A DNA stretch of 64,000 nucleotides. Source: Cercis canadensis. Taxonomy: Eukaryota; Streptophyta; Magnoliopsida; Fabales; Fabaceae. The stretch lies in the NCBI GenBank assembly GCA_003255065.1, contig QAOA01000736.1, forward strand, positions 261,515-325,514, in the 5' to 3' direction. Of this stretch, positions 11,106 to 23,800 are shown piece after piece (position 1 is the stretch's first letter; each line of letters starts with the position of its first letter). The position numbers and the translations under genes were made by a program. The notes beneath the pieces were generated by a model that was not told the DNA's origin, made no database searches, and saw only the letters and a list, made by a program, of their open reading frames with translations.

Positions 11106-12850
11106 TTAGTACAAAGGATCAAGGTAGCTGTTACGAGGATGGCTACGAGCTTCTGGGTCCACCATTTTATTTAAAATCTCACCAACATTCTCTTTATCAG
11201 AACTACTACTCTTGCTCACGCCACCTTTAAGCCGAGAAACCCCAGTATTATTCTTTCTAGCATAACTAGAGTGAACCTCATTCTTCTTAGCAAGGCCCAT
11301 AGCCAAATGACCCTGTTTAACACCACCTGTAGATTTTCCAGTGCCAGTATGTGAGATTAAATACGGGTTCGGCCCAACTTCACTTGGACCAACGGGGCCC
11401 ACTGCAGGAGCAATATTATCAGCAACACATCGCTCATGCATGGCATGCCCCGCTGGACTCTCATCCAGTTGCAACGCAGATTCCGTAGTTTGAGCAAGGA
11501 TTTCAAAACGAGATCCTTCATTTCTATTTGCAACCTCACGAGGATTACGCCCTTCTAATCTCATCATCTCCTTTTCTGCCAACATAATCTGATTCCTTTA
11601 GAGTTCTGTCTTCCTACGTTGGGGCTTTTGCACCAGCATCCAAGCCCCGAAATGATGGGATACTGATTCAGGAATATCCCCCCATCATGGCCACCCGTAT
11701 CCTCCGTGATCATCGCCATTTCTGATTCTTTGGCTTTCTCCGCCTCCGGGGATGTCCCTACCACTCCGTCAGGCACCATAAGTGGGTGGCTCACGACACA
11801 GGAGTCACTCTGATGCCTGTAACGTCCACACTTAAAGCAAACCAGATGGAGCCCTTCATACTCAAAGGTGATCTCTCGACCATACAACATAAATTTAGGC
11901 ACCAAGCTTCGCCAGAGATCAATTTCGACACAGATACGTGCAAACTTACCTCTAGAAGTTTGAGAAGTAAGGTTGTCGACTCTTAGTGTAGTACCCAATA
12001 GAGACCCAACATGCCAGAGAAATTTCTCCTTGTGGAACTCGATTGGAAGCCCGTGAATTCTAATCCAAACCGCCAGTCTTTTCACCTGCATGTCTGTCGG
12101 ATCAAACAAGGGTCTCCATCTGTGCACCACAAGGTAATGATTGGCGATAAGCCAAGGCCCCACTGTCAGAGCAAATCGCAGATCTCTCTGGTTTGAGAAA
12201 GTGACTAAGAAGTGATCCTCATTCAGGTCCACCACTCGTACAGTGTCATCCCTTTCTCACATCTTCTGAAGCATGTTGGTCATAGCACGAAGACCCAATC
12301 TCTTTCCCAGAAGTCTAACAGTAAGATATTGTCGCCAAGGTCGACAATATTCTTTATGCTCTTCCACCGAAACCTCAACTATGGGACACGGGTTAAAATC
12401 TGCATGCTCCCCCAAAGACTGACTATCCTCTTCATCCCCATACAGTAACTCATCTTCTAAATCTTTCTGCAACCAAGGATTCACTGGAACATCACCTCTA
12501 TCCTGCGACCCCAACAATCTATCCTTATAGCTCCCATGAACCAAACCCACCTCAACAGCGTCTTTAGGGTTCCCCTCTGTTAGCCCCAACACCTCTGGAA
12601 CTATCTTAATGGAAGCATCGACCATTACCTGCTCAACAGACTTTTCAGTCACCTCCAAACCAGCATAGCCTAAACTAGCAGAACCCCCTTCCTCGGCATT
12701 CTGAAGGCTAATATCCATATTCACCACGTCCTCTCCACCCTTCTTAATTTTCCTGCAAGATCTAGCAATCAAGTCTTCTTCCTCCACCGAGGCCAGAGGA
12801 GGGGAATTCCCTGTCGCCTTATCACCGCTCATTGATCACTCAGACGACAT
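11106..12850 (-). pseudogene. LINE ORF1: DUF4283 / zinc-knuckle nucleic-acid-binding protein (broken)
   Basis: A possible start ATG (12850) is followed within a few codons by TGA. A second ATG at 12832 opens 191 aa, ending in TGA at 12257-12259, and the same frame resumes to 11564. The resumed part contains the DUF4283-like block (DLRFALTVGPWLIANHYL, LAVWIRIHGLPIEF, GKFARICVEIDL) and a CCHC knuckle, CFKCGRYRHQSDSC. A frameshift near 11590 moves the C-terminal tail into another frame, which ends at 11106. In plant L1 elements ORF1 is an RNA-binding chaperone; here it is inactive. Confidence 0.88.
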
Positions 12851-13127
12851 GTTCTATTAAATGTGATCTAATAATTACATATAATTACACGTTCTATCAC
12901 CGCAAGATATCGCTCATGATTCAATAGTATCTCATTATATATGTATGTACGTATATAAAAATAGTACATATTCTACAATGTTGAAAAATAAAATAGGCTG
13001 TGGTTGTGGAACCCCTGCTAAACCATTCAGAGGTAGGGAATTCTAGTAGCCAATATTTCACAAAGAGGGCATACTCAACAAATGATAAAGTTTAGAGTAA
13101 AATATTATTTTCATTTTTAAATTATTT

Positions 13128-13614
13128 GTTAAATGTCTCTTCAGTTCTTAATTTATTTCTAGTGTTACTTTAGTTTTTGAATAATCAATCCTCTGTAAGC
13201 ACCAGTTAGTGATAGTGATAGTGGACAAAAATATAATTGTCGTCTAAAGGCTTTTCAATTTCTTCAAAAGTACATCAAAAGAATATATATTTTTTTGGTA
13301 CTTGGATTATGATTTTGGGTTTGGACAAAGAACTTACAAGTTCTAAGAATGATTTTTTTTTTCTTTATTCNGTTAAATGTCTCTTTAGTTCTTAATTTAT
13401 TTCTAGTGTTACTTTAGTTTTTGAATAAGCAATCCTCTGTAAGCACCAGTTAGTGATAGTGATAGTGGACAAAAATACAATTGCCGTCTAAAGGCTTTTC
13501 AATTTCTTGAAAAGTACATCAAAAGAATATATATTTTTTTGGTACTTTGATTATGATTTTGGGTTTGGACAAAGAACTTACAAGTTCTAAGAATGATTTT
13601 TTTTTCTTTATTTC
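13128..13614. other. Direct repeat flanking single N at 13371
   Basis: 13128-13370 recurs at 13372 to about 13614 with roughly half a dozen mismatches around one N. It may be an unmerged contig overlap or two haplotypes joined. The content is the remnant of the foldback element seen whole in unit B at 38050-38627. Confidence 0.65.
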
Positions 13615-14531
13615 ATTTTTATGATAATATAGAGGTTTAAATCTAAAACTCATGTAAACTATCAAAATCCTTCATTACTGAACTAGTAGTGCTGATTACT
13701 TGTTAATTCCATTGACTTTGGGATTTTGGGCTCTCACTAATACTCTTAAACTGATTATAGGAAGGATTATCATGTGGAACTTTAAATTGAATAAATATTA
13801 AATTTAAATTAAACAGTTTTTTAATTTTATTATAAATTTTTAAACTATCTTTTTCAATCATTCTTTTTTTTAGTGAATGAAAAAGAATTTAAAAACAGAT
13901 AGATTGTTTCAATTCCAAAGCAAAGGACATTGAAACAAATGGCAATAGAAATTGAACTATAAATCTTTTTTTGTGTTAGTACGGCTCAATTAAGCTAATC
14001 CATATTGAGGCTTGTGCCATTAGCTGTGGTAAAGTGTTTGAAGTCTAATGAGAGCATTGTTAGAAGAAGAAAAACTATAATTACTCTAACCCTCGAATGA
14101 GAGATTAGTCTCATACCCAATAGAATAAAGTAGAAATATTCATGATATATATTAAAAGAAAAAAAGCCAATCCTTATTGACTTATTTTAATCATTCAATC
14201 ATAAGTATAAAGTGAAACCTTGGAATTGCAATTATTATAACATACTTTTTCTTTTGTTATATAACCGTGAGAAAATTGCAATTGTAAACTACTACATGCA
14301 TCTCTCACAACTAAGCGCCAAAATATGGCAGATGAAGATTCTAGCCACAAGATCCTCAGTGCTATTCATTTTGATTATATAAAACGGCCGGCCTAGTTGC
14401 CAAGTGGCAGTTCCTCTTCATTTCACCTAAACTAGTACATGGCTTTTGTCTTTAGCCAAGATACATTCTATCCTTGACCTATTCAAATAGAATCTACAAT
14501 AACATCAAAGCTCGGAGGAGGAAGAAATGTT
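13615..14531. other. AT-rich intergenic DNA
   Basis: No coding region is seen. 14090-14125 (GAGATTAGTCTCATACCC) resembles the 3' part of the SINE at 61356-61586, so it may be an old SINE relic. The last 200 bp would be the 5' flank of the following pseudogene. Confidence 0.4.
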
Positions 14532-16471
14532 ATGAATGACGAGGTTATAAACAGCCCAACAATGGCTAAGAAGATGCTTTTGTATATTGGAAGAATGGAG
14601 CTAGATGACGACCTCATCCTTTTCCGAGACTTGCAGAAGCGCAATACTGATTGCAACTCAAGCCTCCTTCAGGTTTCGGAGGAGTTCGAATCTGACACTA
14701 AAGGTGAGTGCATACACTAAGGATTATTTTGATTCTGTGCTAATGTGTTCTGTTATATACGTGATTAATTTTGGCAACACAGGCAAAACGGTTTTAATTT
14801 CTTTCAGTACATTAACACAGAAAAAATGGTTTCAAATTACTCTAAATTTTGTGTTGTAGTAATATAGTTTTAATTAGTGTTTATTTGTACTAATAGTTCA
14901 TGAAAATATGTAAATTCAGGATCAAAGCATTCATTCTATAGAATTCCTTCGGGGAAGAAAGAATCCGGGGTTGAGCATCTCGTTGAAACCTACAAAAATG
15001 ATTATGATTGGTATGCGATACATATAACTCGTTAGAATTAGCAAATATTCTGTGTGTGTGAATCATAAGATAAATGATATTAGATTAATTTGTGATGTAT
15101 TATTGTTTTTAAGGTGATTATACTATACCCAAAAGATATGTGATACTCCTTGACATGACAGTATAATAATCGTTGATGTTAAAAATAATTAATCTTGACT
15201 ATTAAAAATAAATGGCAAAGTTTAATACTTCCACATCAACAATAATGATGCTGCCACATCAAGAAAGTATTAAATATTTTCTTAATAAGTGAAAAAGATA
15301 ATTGTTTTTATGTTATTACAACAGTGATTATTTGCGTTATTAACCCAAAGAAATAACCCACTGCATGCGTAAATAGGTTAAAAACACCACCAGCAACTCC
15401 TCTATTTCCATCTCTAGAAATGGAACCAATATGACCTCATCAACTTGTCATGCAAAAGGAGATACCAACCATTCAGCCTCTTTCAAGGGTATGTCACTAA
15501 ACTCGCCCATATTGATCATCATTCTCACTTTTTCTCACAAAAGCAAATTAATTATACAGAGTTTATGTAATTGTTTTTAATTGTTATTAATATTTATTTT
15601 AAAAAAATTGTGAACTAAGCAAGAAAATGACTTCAATGTGGGGTTTAATCACTAGTTTGCAGGAGGTGATTCCGAGGCATTGAAACCAAAGAGTGCAAGG
15701 GATGATAAAGTAAACTCTACTGACTCATCAAAAACAAAACTCCCTAAGCGATCAGTGACTCCAAGTCACAACAGACAGAGACCAACCAGTGTTCCAAACA
15801 TTGAATCTAAGAATGGAAATGATCATAAAGAAACTGGCACTCTCTCAAGCAATAGCAGTGACAATTGTAAAATAAAGCATGTGGTTGCAGCTAGCCGTGC
15901 TAGAGCTTCTATAAAGAAAAGCAGTGATGCTGAATCTCTCACTTCAAACCTTCAGAAAAGCATGAGATCAAATGACTCAGAAAAAAAGCCTAAAAGTAGG
16001 GGTGTTTCTCCCTTGGTAAGATCAACAATTCAAACTCATGCCAGAATTCTCCAATGAGACACCACCAAATCTAAGGAGAGATAATAGGTCAACTTCTACT
16101 AATCGCAGACGAATTGGTAATCCAACATCTGCAGTTCCAGGGATTCAAAATCCAGAAACCACCCAAGATCACATAGGCGATCATGCTCACCAAGTGTGAC
16201 TAACAATCAGAAGCCATTAGAGGGAATAGAGAAAAATATGAAGATCCATAAAGAGAGCAACATTCTAACAGCAAGCATGAACGGAAGTAGAACACATGTT
16301 ATGGGAAGTAAAATGGTAGACAAAGTGGTGAATGCTAGAAAATCTGGCAACAACCAAGTTGAGAGAGAAACAAGGCCAAAATCTCGAGGTTTAATCAACA
16401 ATGAAACTTGTGGTATAGGAAGGCCACCCCTTAAGAATTCCATGGATATTTCTCTTAGATATACGGTATGA
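14532..16471 (+). pseudogene. Serine-rich basic protein gene (DYDWLLTPPGTP family), decayed
   Basis: Exon-like pieces match a plant family of Ser/Arg-rich proteins with a conserved N-terminal region. ELDDDLILFRDLQKRN lies at 14600-14705 and a piece ending KNDYDW at 14921-15010. TPPATPLFPSLE, normally continuous with DYDW, lies at 15376-15425. A Ser-rich body runs 15660-16030 (SARDDKVNSTDSS, KKPKSRGVSPLVRST) and a tail 16196-16468 ends GRPPLKNSMDISLRYT, each bounded by plausible GT or AG sites. Breaks: the frame after PSLEMEP runs into TGA near 15435. A shift near 16030 separates SRGVSPLVRST from MPEFSNETPPNLRRDN. Another shift near 16170 precedes RSHRRSCSPSVTNNQK. The family assignment is from memory of motif wording, and its molecular role is poorly defined. 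Sequencing errors could explain some breaks. No equivalent lies in unit B. Confidence 0.6.
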
Positions 16472-17999
16472 TTCTTTCTTCCTCTTGCATCATGTTATGT
16501 TCACTAAGAGGGAAATAGAAACTACTCAGTTGATTCTTTTAAAATATTAGCATATTCAACTCATCAATCCATTGATAGATTAGACATTTATATTTAAACC
16601 AGATCAATTCATTCACTCTATTGTCTTATGTGATGGGGGCACACAGGAAAGAAAAGATGGGGAAACAAGGATGATCCACTGTTAACCAGTACCAATGTAT
16701 TGCTCTTACGCTTGTCTCAGATAATATTCGAAGCAAATTGGGGAAACCAAGAAGATATTATAGGACCCTATAATGCCTAAGCGCCCACCTCAGTGATTGT
16801 GTGAGCAAATTGTCCCCACATGAGGTTGCAGTGATCTTTTCTTCTCGAATGGAGTCGCTTATGTCATGTAGAAAATGTTGATCTTCCTGCTCAACATGTA
16901 AGCATGATACACATATAGATGCTACATTATAGTTCTAGTGATCAGACTAAGAACCAATTTTCTACTCAAGTTCCCTTGAGTCTTCTGATCTGATAAATTT
17001 AATGGATGTAAGCAGAAGAGTACATATTTTTAAAATCAGTACTCCAAATTTGCCTGATATTTGAATTTTCTATTGCTATTTGAGACTTTAGAATCCAAGA
17101 AAATAAAATAAAGTTGACACTTAGTACATTGCAATAAATTACGTAAATTGACATAGTAAAATTGAAAAAGAAAAGTATTAATTTAATTACATTAATTGCT
17201 GGATTCTAAATTACATGGCTAGTTCAAATTGTAAACTAGTCTGTGAATCAATGAGATCAATGGACACTGATGAAGGTACTCTGTGAGACTTCAAAACTCC
17301 GGTAGTTAGCAACCCTTACCAAACCATATATAGTTCAAGGCAATGACCATGATCAAACCATCCAAATCAATGAAGTTTGCTTTTCATATCATCAAACACC
17401 TTCTTAGTGCATAGCAACATCGCATTTCAGGCAATGTACACAAAACTACTAGAGAAGAAACACAAATTACCCTTCTCCAGTAAGTTTATACTCCCAAATG
17501 TCATTGATACCACACTTCTGCAAAAATTAAACCAAGATGCGATTACAATAGCGGAATGAGGACCAAAATATTAACCTAAGAATATGTTACCATTTTATTC
17601 ATGTTTAGATAACTGTTATATATGACGGCCCATACTCATGCTACCATTCTTTTGAGGGGCTAATTCAACTTAATTAGATGAAAACATGTATACTGGTGTA
17701 CACAATTAAGAGAAAAAATAATGTGCAATTAAGTTCATATCGTCTAATGTACTAATGTCTATTTATGAGACCATGACTATAGTTCTGTTGTGTGGACTTA
17801 AAATCTGGTAGTCGTTATTATGAATGGGCTGTTAGCTGCTTTTAATGTGTTTTTTGAACTTAATTCAGATCATTACATTATTATTATTTTATATCAAAAG
17901 GGAATGCATTGAAAACAAAAGGTTCCTAAGAGCCTTTAATGTTCTCGGGAGTTGGGAGACATGCCCCATAGCATTAGCCACAAAATACATTAATAAGAG
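16472..17999. other. Intergenic DNA
   Basis: No supported gene. 16640-16930 looks less AT-rich and could be a 3' trailer of the preceding pseudogene. A 60-codon ORF at 17377-17559 has no recognisable motif. Confidence 0.4.
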
Positions 18000-18478
18000 G
18001 CATTTGATCAAAATATTATATTTTTATAATTTTTTTATATATTTATAATATTTTTAAAATTATTTATTTTAATATTATACTTTTTAAAAATTTAAAAATT
18101 AAAAAAATAAAACATTTTTAAAGCAATAAACTCCGCTAAATATGTCGTGACTCACTTAAAAAATGTATAATGGGTCAAAGTACCTTTGTAAAGAGAAAAA
18201 AAAAAAACGTTCAAAATAAAAGCCTTTTGAAAAGAAACTCACCCACTTCCACATGTCTGCCACTTCTACCATCTCTAACACATATGTCCAATTAGGACAT
18301 ATTATGTGGGCTGCAGCGTGTCTAGTGGAGACACACGAGTTAACCCACGGCGTGTTAGATAAAGTCTATTGTTTTGAAATTTTTTTTAAGTTTTTAATTT
18401 TTTTTTAAATATTATAATAAAATAAATATTTAAAAAATATTATAAATGTGTAAAAAATTATAAAAGTATAATATGCAC
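18000..18478. mobile_element. AT-rich foldback (inverted-repeat) element
   Basis: The left arm begins GCATTTGATCAAAATATTAT and the right arm ends in the reverse complement of GCATATTATACTTTTATAAT. The arms pair imperfectly for roughly 110 bp around a less AT-rich centre (18120-18360). It looks like a non-autonomous TIR element. Target-site duplication is not clear and there is no coding. Confidence 0.5.
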
Positions 18479-20667
18479 ACAAAAAATCCTGTTCTTTGAC
18501 AAGCATTGTTCCAGTTCCTATATGACTAGCTACATATTTCACTATCCTATCAGCTATCAGCCTATCATATTAGCTTCTGTTAGTTTATTATGACTTTATA
18601 AGATGATATAATAGTTGTATGTGTGAAAAATAAATAATGGCTGAAAAAAGGGAGTGAAAGGACGTGGGAAGAGAAATGTTAGAATGACTTGACAATGCTA
18701 GTACTTGAATGAAAATGCTTAGTTATTAAAGGAAAGTAGTATAAGTACAAGGCTCGTTTCTTTTTTTAATTCTCTCTCTTGCACTCTCACATCAGCTACA
18801 AGTACCTATTTATAGGCTTCTTATAACCGCCCAAGTATGACTGTTTTGTAGTGGAATTTTCGTTTAATTTCTAGACTTTTCTTTTGTAGTTGTTAGTCTA
18901 GATTTTTCCATCAGTTTCTTTTCTTTTCACTAGTCTGCCAACTTCTAGTATTTTCTACTGTCTTCCGCAGATTCTTTTCTTCCTTACTTGGTGTTGATGA
19001 TATTTCTAGTATGGCGGTGGAGCTTCTTCCATTCTTTGGATATTTCTGGAATAATTCAGAAACGTGTGCTATTGTTTTAACAGCTTCGCTAAAAGCATGC
19101 TGCACCTCAGTCCGCTGGATAGTTTGGATTATGTTACGAAAAATATTAATGGAGAATAAAATAGAATGACTTTAACGAGTAAATAATTATATTATCTTGA
19201 ATGTAATATTATTTTTTTATAAAAAATAAGTTATCTTAAAATACAACAAAATTCTTAAAAATTCTCAATAAAAAAGAGAATCTTTAATGCATTAGAGAGT
19301 TCTTTTTTATAGAGTTAAAAATGTACTAATAAACAAATATAATTGATCAGTAATTAATAAACATAATTATCTGTTCGGAATAGACAAAACAATCTGTTCG
19401 AAACAGATACAATTGTCTATTCGAGTTTACTTATCTAAATCGATTAACTTAATTATCACTATTTGAATCGGGTCAAACTGACCCGACCTTGTTCAATCCA
19501 GATATTAAAACCAAATATTAAAATATTTGTCAAATCGATCAAGTGTCCAAGTGTCAATCAAAGACCATTAATGGGCTTTGATTTATTAAACTATTTGGAT
19601 TTGCCAAATGAGTTTGTACCAATTTATTTAAAGTTACTCTATAACTTTAGTTTACTTTTATAAAACTTTTTACATACTTCAATTTAATTAATATGGGATT
19701 TGATTTTATAAGCACATTTACAAACTATTTCAACAGATCATTGACCTGCGAGATTGAATGATAAGGCCATATATGGATGGCTATCAGTGGAGGTTGTTGA
19801 TGTGATCAATTGGATTTGCTACTTGTGAATCAGATTCCACCTCCAGAAAAGAATAGTCATTCCTACTAGCTTTGACCAGCACAAAACCCAGCTCCCATTG
19901 CTGTCTCTAAATACCCCAAGTGCTCCTATTTTACCTGGGTTTGAAGCTGGTGAACCATCCTAGATGTGATATATATAATTTATAATCACGTCTTACAGTT
20001 CCGCCAATTAAAGTACTGCCTGCACTCCGATTTCAACGTGTCAATGTCTACCTTCTTGATCACTTAGCTTCTCAATTACTTGCTTGCTTTACGCGTTTAT
20101 GAGTGGTTTAGTGGTTGGAATTAATCTTTCTTCATGCCACTCGATTCTATTGAGTGGATTTTGTATTCTGTTTAATAATGAAAAAGAGCTGTGACTAGAC
20201 TCAATACCCAATAGATTTTCTCAGATTCTACTAAAATTTAGATGAAACTTCATGCTTTGGATAAGTTATTTGGCAAGATCAAGCTAGTAGTGGCTTGCGT
20301 AAATAGTTCTGTCTTAATCCTTGATTTCATTTTAAAAACCCTCTCTAAAGCTGCGCAATGCTTGGTAGATATGGCTACAAGGCACAAATTGATCATTGAA
20401 ATTGCTTCACAGGGTCTTCCAATATTGTAAGTACTATTCATGAACTCTTCTACCTACTCATGTGGTCTGCCACTTGTTATCTCAGGTCATCTGATGCGCG
20501 CTTGTGCGAACGTGTTTACAACACTATCTGTTACCATAATTTTCTTAATGTTTAGATTTACTATAGAAAATTGCTATGCTACCCCTCAAAAGTGGGAGTA
20601 ATATTATTTTACTTAAACTTTTTTTAAACCTTTTATGTAAAGCTCAATTTTTTTTTTCTCACTAGGT
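18479..20667. other. Intergenic DNA with a segment conserved between units A and B
   Basis: 18700-19130 holds a TATA-like TATTTATAGG and a 64-codon minus ORF of unknown nature. About 19980-20430 matches unit B 38690-39120 in order (for example CAATAGATTTTCT, then AAGTTATTTGGC or GAGTTATTTGGC). In A it contains a 62-codon plus ORF (20242-20430, LFGKIKLVVACVNSSV) that is broken in B. I do not recognise it; it may be a relic exon. Confidence 0.4.
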
Positions 20668-20672
20668 AGCCT

Positions 20673-20881
20673 TATCACACCAGAGATGGTGAGGAATTGA
20701 AAATGAGGAAAAATGAATTATGTTATTGATTCTCTCACAATACACGTATATATAGCAGCAATTCATATAGCTGACGTGTAAAATAATCAACTAATTACAT
20801 TAATACCAAAACAACTAACTAACTGAATGACTAACTACCTGTTGACGTGTTTATCTAACGAACTATACAGCCTGTCTAATA
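20673..20881 (-). repeat. 3' LTR of the copia element
   Basis: 209 bp. Compared with the 5' LTR it shows about eight substitutions and one 1-bp indel by eye (about 4% divergence). In element orientation it starts TATTAGACAGG and ends GGTGTGATA. Confidence 0.92.
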
Positions 20882-20892
20882 CTCCCCCTCAA
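20882..20892 (-). other. Polypurine tract of the copia element
   Basis: In element orientation TTGAGGGGGAG lies immediately upstream of the 3' LTR, the expected plus-strand primer position. Confidence 0.85.
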
Positions 20893-23800
20893 GGTGGGAG
20901 ATAGATGTCTAAGACTCCCATCTTGGACAACAGATATCTGAATTGAGTTGCTGGGACTGCTTTGGTAAGGATGTCAGCAAGTTGTTGTTGGGATTTGACA
21001 TGAATCAGCTTGAGAAAACCAGAATTGACATGCTCCTTTATGAAGTGGCAATCAATGTCTACGTGTTTGGATCTTTCATGAGACATGGGATTGGAAGCTA
21101 GGTGAATGGCTGATTGATTATCACAGAAAACCATTACTGAGGGAACTGAGATTTCAAAAATTCTGCAGAGCTGTCTCAACCATAGGAGCTCACTGGTGAC
21201 AGCAGCCAAAGCTCTATACTCAGCTTCTGCAGATGATCTGGAAACTGTGGGCTGTCTCTTGGATTTCCAAGTGATAGGAGAATTGCCAATGAAGACACAA
21301 TAACCAGTGGTGGATCTTCTGGTATCAACACAGCTGCCCCAATCTGCATCAGCAAAGGCTGTGACTTTAAGAGATGAAGTGGAAGGGAAAAATAAGCCCT
21401 GGCCGGGACTGGACTTGAGATATTGCAGGAGATGATGGAGGGAGGTCAGATGAGGAGTCCTGGGACTGGACATGAATTGGCTGAGTTTATTAACAGCATA
21501 ACTGATATCAAGCCTCGAAATAGTGAGATACATAAGGCGACCAATCAGCCTTCTGTACATGGAAGCATCAAACAGCAGATCCCCATCAGTTTTGTTAAGT
21601 TTGAGATTGGGTTCCATTGGTACTGACAAAGGCTTGGAAGCTGAGAACCCAGTGTCTTCCAGTAGCTGCAGAACGTATTTCCTCTGTGACAAGTAGATGC
21701 CTTTGGCTGACTGGGCAATTTCTAAGCCAAGGATATACTTCAAATCACGAATAACTTTGAGTTTGAACAATTTCTGCAATAATTGTTGAACACAGTGAAC
21801 CATCTTAGAATTGGAACCTGCAAGGATGATGTCATCGACATATACTAAGAGAATGACCAAAGTTGGACCCTTGCCAATAGTAAAGAGAGAATAGTCACTA
21901 TGAGATTGAGAAAAGCCATGTTGAATCAATGTGGTGGAAAATTTATGGAACCACTGACGAGAAGCTTGTCTCAAGCCATATAAGGATTTATTGAGTTTAC
22001 ACACCATGTGCTCCCCCTTAACCTTGTAGCCCAAAGGTAGCTGCATATAAACTTCTTCAAATAAATCACCATTTAAAAAGGCATTATTGACATCCAATTG
22101 GATCATTGTCCAATTTTTGACAGCTGCAACTGAAAGCAAGAGTTTAACAGTGGTAATTTTAGCCACTGGTGAGAAAGTATCAAGGAAATCAATCTCTGCC
22201 TGTTGAGTGTAGCCCTTTGCCACCAAACGAGCCTTATATCTGTCCAAAGAGCCATCTGCCTTGTATTTGACCTTGTATATCCACCTGCATCCAATGGTAT
22301 GTTTGTCTTTGGGAAGGGGTACCACTGTCCAGGTTTAGGTGGCTTTAAGTGCATCGAGTTCTGCCTGCATTGCTGTCCTCCATTCAGGTAATTTGACTGC
22401 TTGGTGATAAAACTGGGGCTCATAAATGGTGGACAACTGGAGAATGAAGTTCTTGTAGGTGCTGGACAATTTGTCATACGAGACCACATACTGTATAGGA
22501 TATGTGGTTGATGGAGGTGACAGAGAACACACATATTCCTGTAAGTATGTAGGAGGTCTGATGGACCTGCTGGTTCTGCGAGTGGTCAAAGGAATAGGAG
22601 GTGCAGATGCAGATGAAGGAGCAGTGACTGATGTGGATGTAGGTACTGATGTGGATTCCTGATCAGGAGTAGATATAGGCGCAGGGGTAATGTCTGATGG
22701 TGCATCATGTGAACTAGAAAGCTGAGGAATGGGAATAACAATATCTGAAAAGAGATCCACTGTGGCAGCACTTGGTGGGAGTGCCTGAAAGGGAAATACA
22801 TCTTCATGAAAAAGTACATCCCTTGATATGAGAAACTTTCTGGTTTAAAGACTATACAACCTATAGCCTTTGTAACCCAAAGGATAACCCATGAATATGG
22901 CAGGCAGTGCTCTTGAAGAAAACTTATTGCGTACATGGAGTGGAACTGATGCAAAGCATAAGCAACCAAACACCTTCAAGGCTGCATAATTGGGTTCTTT
23001 ACTGTAAAGAAGTTGATAAGGGGATTGGTTTTTGAGCAATGGGGATGGTGTGCGATTTATTAGAAACACTGCTGTAGTGATACACTCTCCCCAGAACTGT
23101 AAAGGAATGTTGGATTGGAACATTAAAGACCTGGCCACATTTAACAAGTGCTGATGTTTTCTTTCAACCACAGAGTTTTGCTCAGGTCTATATGGACATG
23201 AAAACTGATGAAATGTGCCTTCCTTTTGCAGAAAATCTGTCAATGCTAACTCCTTTGCATTGTCAATCCGGATTTGCTTTATTTTAGTACCAAACTGAGT
23301 GCTTATCATTGTAAAAAAGTTAACAATAGATGGAGTAGCTTCTGATTTGTGTTTCAACATATAAAGCCAAGTGAATCTGGTGCAGTCATCAACAATTGTA
23401 AGGAAATAGTTCTTACCATCATGAGTTTGATGATGATAAGGTCCCCATATGTCACAATGTATAAGATCAAAAGGAGCAGCGGACATATGATTATATGAGG
23501 TGAAAGATAGACGTCTAAATTTTGAAAGGGGACAAACCTGACAAGAATTTGAAGTGTAATGAATTGGACAAGAAAAAAGGAATTTTATTGTTGAGTATTT
23601 TCAAGATTTTATCAGACAAATGGCCTAATCTAACATGCCACAAATGAGCATGATTTGAAGAATGTAAATCTGGAATACAAGGGGATTGATTTACAGAATG
23701 AAAAACATATGGACTGATGACAGAAGATTCAGGAAGGCAAGTTTGAACAACATGAATTTGTCCCATATCAGCAGCAGTTGGTTGACTGACCAAGCTTGGT

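Larger units (their letters stand above)
6596..12900 (-). mobile_element. L1-type LINE retrotransposon, near full length
   Basis: 6.3-kb non-LTR element inserted in minus orientation. Its 3' poly(A) reads as a T run at 6596-6605. A perfect 17-bp target-site duplication, CGCAAGATATCGCTCAT, lies at 6579-6595 and 12901-12917. Unit B retains the unoccupied site once at 37861-37877 (one mismatch), so the insertion followed the A/B duplication. Order 5' to 3': ORF1 with a DUF4283-like domain and CCHC knuckle, then ORF2 with apurinic-type endonuclease, reverse transcriptase, zf-RVT region and a C-terminal plant RNase H domain. Both ORFs are interrupted by many nonsense mutations and frameshifts, and the RT box is altered, so it is not autonomous now. 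The 5' leader before ORF1 is only about 50 bp. Confidence 0.95.

Noticed and set aside
18700..19130. Possible endogenous caulimovirus-like (pararetrovirus) promoter region
   Set aside because: Only a TATA-like box and weak ORF; no movement-protein, coat or RT motif nearby, so no support.
20242..20430. 62-codon ORF as a conserved small gene
   Set aside because: The aligned segment in unit B is broken by stops, so protein-level conservation is not supported.
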